Source: Gemmobacter aquatilis
Lineage (GTDB): Bacteria; Pseudomonadota; Alphaproteobacteria; Rhodobacterales; Rhodobacteraceae
Assembly: GCF_900110025.1 (NCBI RefSeq)
Contig: NZ_FOCE01000011.1
Span: 19,791-83,790 of the forward strand
Direction of reading: 5' to 3'
Length of the DNA: 64,000 nt
Positions 34,759-43,163 of the stretch are shown piece by piece. The notes below the pieces were generated by a model. It did no database searches and was not told where the DNA came from. It saw only the letters and a program-made list of their open reading frames with translations. A program made the position numbers and the translations under genes. Within the stretch, counting starts at the first letter, position 1; every line of letters starts with the position of its first letter.

Positions 34759-35456
34759 AGCAGACCGAGATTTCCGATCGCGGTCTCGTTCGCCTCCTGC
34801 CCGCCACCTACCACAAACCGCCATCGCTGCGCGGTCTCGTCGATAGCGATGACGAGATGGCGATCTTGGCAGAGATCGAGGGGCTGACCAGTGGCCGTCT
34901 TCTGGCCGAACGCGGGCGCAACCCGCATCTGGACCCGCGCGAGCTTGCCTGGCAGCGACGCAGCCGCGATCTGCGCATCTACGGCGACAGCCATGTCAAT
35001 GCTGCCTTCACCTATACCCGCGCAGGAGGGAACCGCTTCAACATCGAGGAGCGCGGAGCTTGGTATTGCGCATGGGATGTGATGGTGTCCGTCAGCGAAG
35101 TGGCCTGGCACCGCACGCGCGAACTTGGCTTTACGGGCAGCTTCCATGACAGCGCCCGCTATGTGGAACTGCTGGCGGATTTCATCGGGATCTTCGATGA
35201 TCTGACCGATGAGCCGGAACATCCGGCGCTGCATCCCGATCCGGCCGTTGGATATCCCGAGGGGCAAAGCCTAGCCCAACATCTGCGCCGAGCGGGATCC
35301 CGCGGTCTGATTTACCCATCAGTCCGGGCGCCTGCTCTTGGCGGGAATTGTCTGGTCTGCTTCGAGCCGCACGCCATTCAGAACGTCCGACCGGGCGCAT
35401 CCTGGGATCTTGTTTGGGATGGGACAGCACACTACTCGATTACGGCTGTCGGCTGA
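34755..35456 (+). CDS. RES-domain toxin (NAD+-degrading family)
   Basis: 233 residues. The RES core is visible as GGNRFN, the YCAWDVMVSVSEVAWHR segment with the Glu, and GLIYPSVRAPALGGNCLVCFEPHA with the Ser. RES toxins such as MbcT break down NAD+. They pair with Xre/MbcA antitoxins, as here. This is a full-length, apparently intact gene, coupled to the antitoxin. Confidence 0.88.
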   Translation: MKQTEISDRGLVRLLPATYHKPPSLRGLVDSDDEMAILAEIEGLTSGRLLAERGRNPHLDPRELAWQRRSRDLRIYGDSHVNAAFTYTRAGGNRFNIEERGAWYCAWDVMVSVSEVAWHRTRELGFTGSFHDSARYVELLADFIGIFDDLTDEPEHPALHPDPAVGYPEGQSLAQHLRRAGSRGLIYPSVRAPALGGNCLVCFEPHAIQNVRPGASWDLVWDGTAHYSITAVG

Positions 35457-35493
35457 CCAGTCAGAGACCGCGCGCCCTTGGAGGTCCGAAGAA

Positions 35494-35670
35494 ATGAAAG
35501 CACCTAGCGACATAAGCCCCGACGTCACGAACCTGAAGCCATGCGACCATCAGGCGTTCTTTGAGGCGTTGGATTCCCCGGCTTCACCGACCGAGGCGCT
35601 GCGTGCCGCTTTTCGCAGGCGAAAGCACCTCCGTGCGGGTAAGCACGATTTCACGCAGTCCGACGAGTGA
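35494..35670 (+). CDS. short protein resembling the C-terminus of a DUF1778/TacA antitoxin
   Basis: 58 residues. HQAFFEALDSPASPTEALRAAFRRRKHL resembles the toxin-binding tail of TacA-type antitoxins, but the N-terminal ribbon-helix-helix domain is missing. GAGG lies 10 nt before the ATG. No GNAT toxin follows. It is probably a remnant or a solitary toxin-neutralising peptide. Confidence 0.4.
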   Translation: MKAPSDISPDVTNLKPCDHQAFFEALDSPASPTEALRAAFRRRKHLRAGKHDFTQSDE

Positions 35671-35676
35671 TGTTCG

Positions 35677-35975
35677 TCACTTGTTCCCGTCGATCCACTT
35701 CGACATCAGCCCCTTGTCGTGGAAGCATTCGTCCGGGACGGCGCGGCGCTTGATCCGGGCGAGTTTCTCCGCGAAGGCCACCTGCTTCGAGGTCGGCAGC
35801 CGGTCCATGTCCGATACCGGGCGCAGTTGGGCCTGCGCCTCGATCCAAGCGCTGAGCGACCGGCGGTCCTGCTGAACCTCCCAGGGCAGGAGGGTCTGGT
35901 TGCGCAGGGCAAGCGACCGGGGGCATAGGCGATCTGCTTGGGTGTCGCGGGCAGGGCGTGCGTGGTGCTTTCCAT
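35677..35975 (-). pseudogene. conserved plasmid protein, two-base frameshift
   Basis: The start MESTTHALPATPKQIAYA (ATG at 35975 after GGGAG) is in one frame. The rest, RSLALRNQTLLPWEVQQDRR to CFHDKGLMSKWIDGNK, is in another. The join is a run of five C on the coding strand (35919-35923) where three would keep the frame. About 98 residues when repaired. The repeated pattern TPKQIAYA / TSKQVAFAEKLA hints at two similar halves. Function unknown. Confidence 0.65.
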
Positions 35976-36059
35976 GGGGGAACTCCCTTTCAGGCTTGAC
36001 CTCAAAAATAGAACATAAAAGGAACAAAATCAACCCGAGCGTCCGGGACGCGTCGGTTC

Positions 36060-36110
36060 GAGAGGAAGAGGGGGGCCGGGAAAGATCAGGCCTGAGGGCG
36101 CCCGAAAGAG
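36060..36110 (+). promoter_or_regulatory. bipartite leader motif, copy C
   Basis: GAGAGGAAGAGG (36060-36071), a 32-nt spacer, then GAAAGAG from 36104. The first box is 93 nt before the ATG of the large helicase gene at 36153. Confidence 0.5.
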
Positions 36111-36152
36111 GGTGACCGGGCCTGTCCCTGTCCCTCATTCCGGAGTTTCCCG

Positions 36153-39100
36153 ATGACCTATCTCGCGACCGTTGCGCCTCCCGTCGCTGTTCCGTCCGCG
36201 GATCGCGCGCCCGCGATCCTCGCCGTCGCCGAAGTGCTGCAGCCTGATCTGGCGCAAGGGTTTCAGATCGACGCGCTGCGTCTGCGCCTCGAGATGGAGC
36301 GCGCCTTCGGCGGCTCCGATGCCGATGGCGCCTGGGACTGGAAGCTCGCCTATGAGGCGGGTGAGGTGGCGCTCGTCCTCTTCCTGCGGAAGTTCGGCCG
36401 CGCCCTTTTGGCCCGGGCGGGCTCGCCCGCAGTACTCTTGTCCATCCTCGCCAAGATGACGGGCCTGTTGCCGACCCACACCCGCCGCTCGGAGGAGATG
36501 GAGCGCTTCCAGCAGTTCTCGACGCCGCTGCCCATGGGGCTCGCGGCCCTCACTGCTGCACAGATCACGCCCCGTGACCTGGTCCTCGAGCCTTCGGCCG
36601 GGACTGGCTTTCTCGCGATCCTCGCCGAAATCGCGGGCAGCAGCCTCGCGCTGAACGAACTGGCCGAGACCCGCGCCGATCTTCTGCGCCTCCTTTTTCC
36701 GGGCCGGCGCGTCACCACCTTCGATGCCGCGCAGATCGACGACCATCTGGACGCTGACTTGCGCCCGAGCGTCATCCTGATGAACCCGCCGTTTTCCGCC
36801 GTGGCCAATGTCGATGGCCGCACGACCGAAGCGACGGCTCGGCATCTGCGATCGGCGCTCGCCCGTCTCGCGCCCGGCGGTCGTCTGGTCGCCATCACCG
36901 GGGCCGGTTTCGCGCCGGATGCGCCCGCTTGGTCCGAGACCTTCGGTCGCCTGACAGAGACCGCGCATCTGGTCTTCACCGGCGCTGTGTCGGGCGCGGC
37001 CTTTGCCAAGCATGGCACCAGCTTCGAGACGCGGATTTTGGTCTTCGACAAGTGCCGGGGCGGCGAACGAGGTGGCATCACCGCCAATCTCAACCAGCCC
37101 ATGTCTCCGGATGTGGCGAAGCTCTTTTCCCGGATCACGGCCGAGGTCCCACCGCGTCTCGAACTGGATCAGATCGCAGCGGCAGGACAGGCCCGTTCTT
37201 CCCTCCTCCCGGGGATTCCATCGCCCGCCGTGCGCAAGGCTATCAGCCCGTCTCGCCCGGCACCCTCGGCTCCGCCCGCGCATGGTCCCGTGCGGATCGA
37301 GGCCGAGGATCTGGCCTATGCGCAGCGCAGCGCCGAAGAGGACGAGGTTGCCGCGCGCCTGTCCGATGCGATCTATGAGACCTTCCGTCTGCAGGCCATC
37401 GACATCCCCGGCGCGGCACCGCACCCGACCAAGCTGGTGCAATCGGCGGCCATGGCTTCCGTTGCACCCCCGAAACCCAGCTACCGCCCCAAGCTGCCCG
37501 CCGCCGTTCTGCGGGACGGATTGCTTTCCGACGCACAGCTTGAAACCGTGATCTACGCGGGCGAGGCGCATGACGCATATCTCGCCGGATCATGGTGTGT
37601 CGATGAAACGGGCGACATGGTCTCGGCCGCACCGGAGGATGCCGCTGATGCTGTCTGCTTCCGGCGCGGCTTCTTCCTTGGCGATGGCACCGGTGCAGGC
37701 AAGGGCCGCCAATCGGCCGGAATCCTGCTCGACAATTGGTGCCAAGGCCGCCGAAAGGCCCTCTGGATCTCGAAAAGCGACAAGCTGCTGGAGGATGCGC
37801 AGCGCGACTGGTCTGCGCTGGGTCAGGAGCGGCTGCTCGTCACGCCGCTCTCGCGCTTTGCCCAAGGCCGCGACATCCTTCTGACCGAGGGCATCCTGTT
37901 CACCACCTATGCGACGCTGCGCTCGGAGGAGCGCGGCGCCAAGAAGTCTCGCGTCGACCAGATCGTCGGCTGGCTGGGCGCGGACTTCGACGGCGTGATC
38001 CTCTTTGATGAAAGTCATGCCATGGCCAATGCGGCCGGGTCGAAGGGCGAGCGCGGTAACACCGAGGCATCGCAGCAGGGCAGGGCGGGCCTGCGCCTGC
38101 AGCACAAGCTGCCGAATGCCCGCGTGGTCTATGTCTCGGCCACGGGGGCTACGACGGTCCACAACCTCGCCTATGCGCAACGCCTCGGGCTCTGGGGCGG
38201 GGAGGATTTTCCGTTCGGGACGCGCGGGGAGTTCGTCGAAGCCATCGAGGCGGGCGGGGTCGCTGCGATGGAGGTCCTCGCGCGCGACCTGCGGTCTCTC
38301 GGCCTCTACACCGCCCGGTCGCTTTCCTATGACGGCGTCGAATACGAGATGCTGGAGCATGCGCTGACCCTCGAGCAGCGCGGCATCTACGATGCCTACG
38401 CTGGGGCCTTCGCCATCATCCACAACAACCTGGCTACCGCGATGGAGGCTGCCAACATTACGGGCGACAGTGGCACGCTGAACCGCCAGGCCAAGTCCGC
38501 CGCCCGGTCGGCCTTCGAATCCGCCAAGCAGCGCTTCTTCGGCCATCTGCTGACCAGCATGAAAACCCCCACGCTGATCGCCGCCATCGAGGGCGATCTG
38601 GCGGTGGGCCATGCGGCCGTCATCCAGATTGTCTCGACGGGCGAGGCGCTCATGGAACGCCGCTTGTCGGAGATCCCGACCGAGGAGTGGAATGACATCC
38701 GCGTCGACATCACCCCGAGGGAATACGTCCTGGATTACCTCGCCCATTCCTTCCCGGTGCAGCTCTACGAGCCCTTTACCGACAGCGAAGGCAATCTCTC
38801 CTCCCGGCCCGTCGTGCGCGAAGGCCAGCTGGTCGAATGCCGCGAAGCCGCCCGTCGGCGTGACGCGCTGATCGAGAAGCTGGCTGGCCTACCGCCCGTG
38901 CCGGGGGCGCTCGACCAGATCGTCCAGCGCTTCGGCACCGACCTCGTGGCCGAGGTCACGGGCCGCTCGCGCCGTATCGTGCGCAAGGGCGAAGGCATCG
39001 CTGCGCGCCTCGTCGTGGAAAGCCGGGCCGGATCGGCCAATCTCGCGGAAACCGCCGCCTTCATGGATGATCAGAAGCGCATCCTGATCTTCTCGGACGC

Positions 39101-40514
39101 CGGCGGCACAGGGCGCAGCTATCACGCCGATCTAGGGGCAAAGAACCAGCGACTGCGGGTCCACTATCTCCTGGAACCCGGCTGGAAGGCCGACGCTGCC
39201 ATCCAGGGCCTCGGGCGCACCAACCGCACCAATCAGGCGCAACCGCCGCTCTTCCGACCGGTAGCCACCGATGTGAAGGCGGAGAAGCGGTTCCTCTCGA
39301 CCATCGCGCGACGCCTCGACACGCTGGGTGCCATCACGCGGGGTCAGCGCCAGACCGGGGGGCAGGGGCTGTTCCGCCCCGAGGACAACCTCGAGAGCCC
39401 CTATGCCCGCGACGCCCTGCGCCAGCTTTACCGGCGCATCTATCGCGGCGATGTGGCGGGGTGCTCGCTCGGGGCCTTTGAGGACGCCACCGGGCTCAGC
39501 CTGACCGATGACAACGGTCTGAAAGATGACCTGCCCCCGATCACGACCTTCCTCAATCGCCTGCTGGCGCTGAGGATCGACATGCAGGCCGTGCTCTTCG
39601 CGGCCTTCGAAGAGCTTCTCGATGCGCGGATCGAGGGCGCCATTGCGGCGGGGGTCTATGACCTCGGGCTCGAGACTCTGCGCGCCGAAAGCTTCCGCAT
39701 CACGGATGCAAGGGTGATCTACACCCATCCCGGTTCCGGTGCAGAAACCCAGCTTCTGACCATCGCGGAAAAGCGCTGTAACATGCCGACCGCGCTCGCC
39801 GATGCGCTCGACTGGCTCGATGACCCCAAGGCGCGGCTTCTGATCAACAGCCGCTCCGGTCGCGCCGCAGTGCAGGTGCCTGCCACCAGCCTGATGCTCG
39901 ACGATGGCACCATCGAACCGCGCCTGCGCCTGATCCGTCCGACCGAGACGAGCACCGTGCCTGCCAAGATCATGGAGGACACCCACTGGCTCGAGGCCGA
40001 CCGCGCCGCGTTCTCCGCTGCATGGACCGCAGAACTGGCCGAGGTGCCGGAGTTCTCGGAGTCCACGCTGCACATCGTGGCGGGGCTGCTGCTGCCGATC
40101 TGGAAGCAGCTTCCGCAGGACGAAACCCGCGTCTATCGCCTGCAAACCGATGATGGCCAGCGCATCATCGGCCGCCGTGTCTCGCCCGCCTGGGTCGCCA
40201 CCACGCTTGCCGCCGATGCGCCCAAGCTGACGCCCGCGCAGGTCCACGCCCTCGTTCTGGAGGGCAAGACCGTCGTGCGGCTGGCCGAGGGGATGGAGTT
40301 GCACCGGTCTCGCGTGATGGGCGTGAACCGGATTGAGCTGTCCGGCTTCACCGAAGCCGCCAAGGACCGGCTCAAGGCCGATGGCTTCTTCTCGGAGATC
40401 ATCAGCTGGAAGCTCAGGCTCTTCTGTCCGACGGATTCGAGCGGGATCAACGTGCTCTATCAACTGCTTGCACGCTTCCACATCCAGGGACTACACGCAC
40501 GCAAGGGTTGTTAA
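36153..40514 (+). CDS. giant methylase-helicase protein, strawberry-notch type
   Basis: 1453 residues. The N-terminal third is a SAM-dependent DNA methylase fold with EPSAGTGF (about 146-153) and NPPF at Asn211. The centre is a strawberry-notch/SF2 ATPase with GDGTGAGKGR (from about 510) and DESH (from 619). The second helicase lobe contains SDAGGTGRSYHADLG and the arginine-finger-like GLGRTNRTNQ. Related methylase-helicase fusions of phages and plasmids (for example P1 DarB) are packaged or transferred to protect DNA from restriction. No cleavage domain is visible. It likely acts in antirestriction or establishment; the biochemistry is unproven. CCGGAG precedes the ATG. Confidence 0.85.
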   Translation: MTYLATVAPPVAVPSADRAPAILAVAEVLQPDLAQGFQIDALRLRLEMERAFGGSDADGAWDWKLAYEAGEVALVLFLRKFGRALLARAGSPAVLLSILAKMTGLLPTHTRRSEEMERFQQFSTPLPMGLAALTAAQITPRDLVLEPSAGTGFLAILAEIAGSSLALNELAETRADLLRLLFPGRRVTTFDAAQIDDHLDADLRPSVILMNPPFSAVANVDGRTTEATARHLRSALARLAPGGRLVAITGAGFAPDAPAWSETFGRLTETAHLVFTGAVSGAAFAKHGTSFETRILVFDKCRGGERGGITANLNQPMSPDVAKLFSRITAEVPPRLELDQIAAAGQARSSLLPGIPSPAVRKAISPSRPAPSAPPAHGPVRIEAEDLAYAQRSAEEDEVAARLSDAIYETFRLQAIDIPGAAPHPTKLVQSAAMASVAPPKPSYRPKLPAAVLRDGLLSDAQLETVIYAGEAHDAYLAGSWCVDETGDMVSAAPEDAADAVCFRRGFFLGDGTGAGKGRQSAGILLDNWCQGRRKALWISKSDKLLEDAQRDWSALGQERLLVTPLSRFAQGRDILLTEGILFTTYATLRSEERGAKKSRVDQIVGWLGADFDGVILFDESHAMANAAGSKGERGNTEASQQGRAGLRLQHKLPNARVVYVSATGATTVHNLAYAQRLGLWGGEDFPFGTRGEFVEAIEAGGVAAMEVLARDLRSLGLYTARSLSYDGVEYEMLEHALTLEQRGIYDAYAGAFAIIHNNLATAMEAANITGDSGTLNRQAKSAARSAFESAKQRFFGHLLTSMKTPTLIAAIEGDLAVGHAAVIQIVSTGEALMERRLSEIPTEEWNDIRVDITPREYVLDYLAHSFPVQLYEPFTDSEGNLSSRPVVREGQLVECREAARRRDALIEKLAGLPPVPGALDQIVQRFGTDLVAEVTGRSRRIVRKGEGIAARLVVESRAGSANLAETAAFMDDQKRILIFSDAGGTGRSYHADLGAKNQRLRVHYLLEPGWKADAAIQGLGRTNRTNQAQPPLFRPVATDVKAEKRFLSTIARRLDTLGAITRGQRQTGGQGLFRPEDNLESPYARDALRQLYRRIYRGDVAGCSLGAFEDATGLSLTDDNGLKDDLPPITTFLNRLLALRIDMQAVLFAAFEELLDARIEGAIAAGVYDLGLETLRAESFRITDARVIYTHPGSGAETQLLTIAEKRCNMPTALADALDWLDDPKARLLINSRSGRAAVQVPATSLMLDDGTIEPRLRLIRPTETSTVPAKIMEDTHWLEADRAAFSAAWTAELAEVPEFSESTLHIVAGLLLPIWKQLPQDETRVYRLQTDDGQRIIGRRVSPAWVATTLAADAPKLTPAQVHALVLEGKTVVRLAEGMELHRSRVMGVNRIELSGFTEAAKDRLKADGFFSEIISWKLRLFCPTDSSGINVLYQLLARFHIQGLHARKGC

Positions 40515-40525
40515 GTGTGTGTGCC

Positions 40526-41557
40526 ATGTCATTGGAAACAGAAGATCTGCTGCGAGACCTCTCGCAAAATGCCGAAAGCGTCTGCCGTCATTATCTTCCC
40601 GCCGGGAGGCGGGAAGGCTCCTACTGGATGGTCGGCGATCTGCAGAACAATCCGGGCCGCTCGCTGTTTGTCAGGTTAACTGGCCCGACCTCTGGACCGG
40701 GTGCCAGAGGCAAGTGGACCGACAGTGCCACGTCCCAGTTTGGCGATCTCCTTGACATCATTCGCGAACGGACGGGCATCACCCGCTTTCCCGATCTTCT
40801 GGCCGAGGCCCGGGTGCATCTTGGCCGTCCGCAGCCGGTTCTCCCGGATGGCAATCCCTCGCGCAGCCGAAAATCCCCCTCAGGCACGCCGGCAGCAGCA
40901 TCGCGCTTGTTTGCGGCCTCGCTTCCATTGGCCGGTTCCTTGGCAGCAACTTACCTGCGTTCCCGGGGCATCACCCAGGCGGTGCCAAGTGCGGCCCTGC
41001 GCTTCCACCCGAAGTGCTGGCATCGGGATGAGGGTCAGACCAGGCCCGTTCCCAGACCTGCGATGATCGCTGCGGTCACCGATGGGGCAGGGGTCCTGCA
41101 AGGTGTGCATCGCACCTGGTTGGCTCCTGACGGACAGGACAAAGCGCATGTCGAGATCCCCCGTCGGGCAATGGGTCACCTCCTCGGCAATGCTGTCAGG
41201 CTGAGCCCGTGTGACTCCGTCCTCGTGCTGGGTGAAGGCATCGAGACCATGCTGTCCATCCGCGAGGCGGCCCCTTCTTTACCCGTCTGGGCGGCGCTGT
41301 CATCGTCTCACCTCGGAGCCGTCATCCTGCCCGCGGGGGTGCAGCGCCTCTACATTGCCCGCGACCGCGATCCGGCCGGGGCACGCGCGACGGAGAGGTT
41401 GACCGCCAGAGCATCCAAGGACGGGCTTCAGGTCATGGTGCTCGAGCCGCAACTCGGGGATTTCAACGATGATCTCCGCGCCCACGGCGTTGAAGCGCTG
41501 CGTCAACATCTGGCAGAGCAGATCGGCCCTGAGGATTTGCACCGTCTGCCGATCTGA
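40526..41557 (+). CDS. toprim-domain (DUF7146-like) plasmid primase-related protein
   Basis: 343 residues from the ATG at 40526, 11 nt after the helicase stop. The toprim motifs are VLGEGIETMLS (acidic Glu) and YIARDRDPAG (D-x-D), and GDFNDDL follows. The N-terminal part lacks the CHC2 zinc-finger cysteines expected of full primases. It may synthesise or process primers on transferred DNA or work with the helicase next door. It accompanies the helicase gene in many plasmid regions of this type. Confidence 0.78.
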   Translation: MSLETEDLLRDLSQNAESVCRHYLPAGRREGSYWMVGDLQNNPGRSLFVRLTGPTSGPGARGKWTDSATSQFGDLLDIIRERTGITRFPDLLAEARVHLGRPQPVLPDGNPSRSRKSPSGTPAAASRLFAASLPLAGSLAATYLRSRGITQAVPSAALRFHPKCWHRDEGQTRPVPRPAMIAAVTDGAGVLQGVHRTWLAPDGQDKAHVEIPRRAMGHLLGNAVRLSPCDSVLVLGEGIETMLSIREAAPSLPVWAALSSSHLGAVILPAGVQRLYIARDRDPAGARATERLTARASKDGLQVMVLEPQLGDFNDDLRAHGVEALRQHLAEQIGPEDLHRLPI

Positions 41558-41960
41558 GCCCCCTAGCGCAAAGGCAGTCTGGCAAAGCGGGGCAGGCGGC
41601 GCACTTCGCCGGAGGAAATTCGGTCGTGGTCTATTGCCATGTCCCGGCTGTCAAACCCGCCCGACACCCGCACGTCCTTCAAGAGATGGGCAGGCGGCCG
41701 TCAAAGGCGCCGCCCCTGCAAGGACGGGGCGCAACTGATTTCCGCCGCGGGGAACCCCACCCCATGCGACAGGTCGCATGGGAACCCCGAGGTTTGCCCC
41801 CGCTTTGCATCGCGAAGCAAATCAGCCGCCCCCCGTCCTCCTCCACATGCGTTCCGGCCCCGAAGAGGGGGTGAAGGGGCGTCCCCAGTGACAGCTTTCG
41901 CAGCCCATGAAGGCCGCGCGGGGATGTCGCGCGGGCCCGAGCAGCCGGAGGCAAAAGACC
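41558..41960. other. 400-nt gene-free interval with a strong hairpin
   Basis: No convincing gene: frames here are low-complexity and lack family pattern. It contains a perfect 9-bp stem CCCATGCGA-CAGG-TCGCATGGG (41761-41782) and several GGGGAACCCC-like runs. It separates the toprim gene from the DUF2493-like gene. It could be a regulatory leader, a single-strand promoter or part of a transfer site. Confidence 0.45.
41761..41782. repeat. perfect 9-bp stem-loop
   Basis: CCCATGCGA-CAGG-TCGCATGGG with a 4-nt loop, 180 nt upstream of the next gene. No poly-T follows. Confidence 0.6.
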
Positions 41961-42896
41961 ATGACGACCCAATTCCAGAGCGAGGATTTCGACCGCAGCC
42001 CCGCCCTTTCCCAGACCGCCTGGGCGCTTCAGGAGCTTCAGCTCTATGGCACCCGTGCCTTCCAGGACGAGGCCGATCTGCGCCCGATGCCAGAACCCGA
42101 GCGCCTCATCGACGCGGTCACTGATATCTTCGATGCCCTCGTCGCGACCCTCGGCGATACCCGCATGGAACCCGACCTCGAAGAACTGCTCTGGGGTCAG
42201 GTCAACCTCTTCCACCGCGCCGCCGCCCGCACCGAACGCCTGCTCGATGACAACGAAGTGGCGCAGCACCGCCTTCAGCGCGAACAGGACGGTTCTGAGG
42301 TGAAATCGACCGAGCTTGAGCGCCTGACGGCCGAAGGCACCAGCCTTGTCGAACGGCGGCATTGTCTGGAAGCCTTCCGCGACCGCAGCGCCGAGGCATT
42401 CGAGCTGCACACCGGCTCAACCTGGCGGCCTCGCTCTGGCTCGATGGTGAACCACCGGCATCTGACGGCGGCGCTGATCGACAGCCGCGATTTCCTCTCA
42501 GCCAAGCGCCGCGCCGAAAACGAAGTACTACTCCCCTCCGGCCCCAAGGTTGCCCTCACCGGCGGGACCGACTTTAACGATCACCGCCTGATCTGGGTCA
42601 AGCTTGATCAGGTCCAGGCCAAGTATCCCGACATGGTTCTCCTGCACGGTGGCAGCGCCAAGGGGGCCGAACTCATCGCCGCCAAATGGGCCGATGCCCG
42701 CAAGGTTACGCAGGTCGCGTTCAAGCCGGACTGGACCAAACACGCCAAGGCCGCACCCTTCAAGCGCAACGACGCCATGCTGGATGTACTCCCCGTGGGT
42801 GTCCTCGTCTTCCCGGGCAACGGCATCCAGGAAAACCTCGCCGACAAGGCCAAAAAGCTGGGCATCCCGGTCCTGAAGTTCGAGAAGGGGGCGTGA
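41961..42896 (+). CDS. DUF2493-like conserved plasmid protein
   Basis: 311 residues. The C-terminal Rossmann-like domain (about 195-311) reads VALTGGTDFNDHRLIWVKLDQV, MVLLHGGSAKGAELIAAKWA and PVGVLVFPGNGIQENLADKAKKLGIPV, the DUF2493 (SLOG-like, nucleotide-binding) pattern. The N-terminal half is acidic and helical. SLOG-like domains bind nucleotides and sometimes act as sensors in conflict systems. GGAGG precedes the ATG. Last gene of the element region before the IS110-type insertion. Confidence 0.8.
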   Translation: MTTQFQSEDFDRSPALSQTAWALQELQLYGTRAFQDEADLRPMPEPERLIDAVTDIFDALVATLGDTRMEPDLEELLWGQVNLFHRAAARTERLLDDNEVAQHRLQREQDGSEVKSTELERLTAEGTSLVERRHCLEAFRDRSAEAFELHTGSTWRPRSGSMVNHRHLTAALIDSRDFLSAKRRAENEVLLPSGPKVALTGGTDFNDHRLIWVKLDQVQAKYPDMVLLHGGSAKGAELIAAKWADARKVTQVAFKPDWTKHAKAAPFKRNDAMLDVLPVGVLVFPGNGIQENLADKAKKLGIPVLKFEKGA

Positions 42897-42930
42897 GCCC
42901 CCCCAGCAACTTCAATTCCGGCCCATATGT

Positions 42931-42944
42931 ATGTGTCGGCTGCT
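42931..42944 (+). repeat. IS110-type inverted repeat, left
   Basis: ATGTGTCGGCTGCT; exact inverse of 44289-44302. Confidence 0.85.
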
Positions 42945-43163
42945 GTTCGCAATTGAGAATTTGGCACGACTTCGGAAATCGCTCATATGTATCCGGCCTG
43001 TTGATCGGCTCGCGGGCCGTGGCCTTGATGGGGTTACGCACGCGCCTTGGTCTCATTAGCGGCAAGGTCCTGGCTGACCATAAGGGCCGTCAGACTCTGG
43101 GGGCGTATTTTCTCCGTTCCATGCTGTCTCTCTGTCGCGAACTCCTTCTGACCGTGGAAAGCG

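Noticed and set aside
36135-40481. Several long minus-strand frames opposite the methylase-helicase gene
   Set aside because: All are antisense to one continuous 1453-codon gene with Walker motifs and a good start site.
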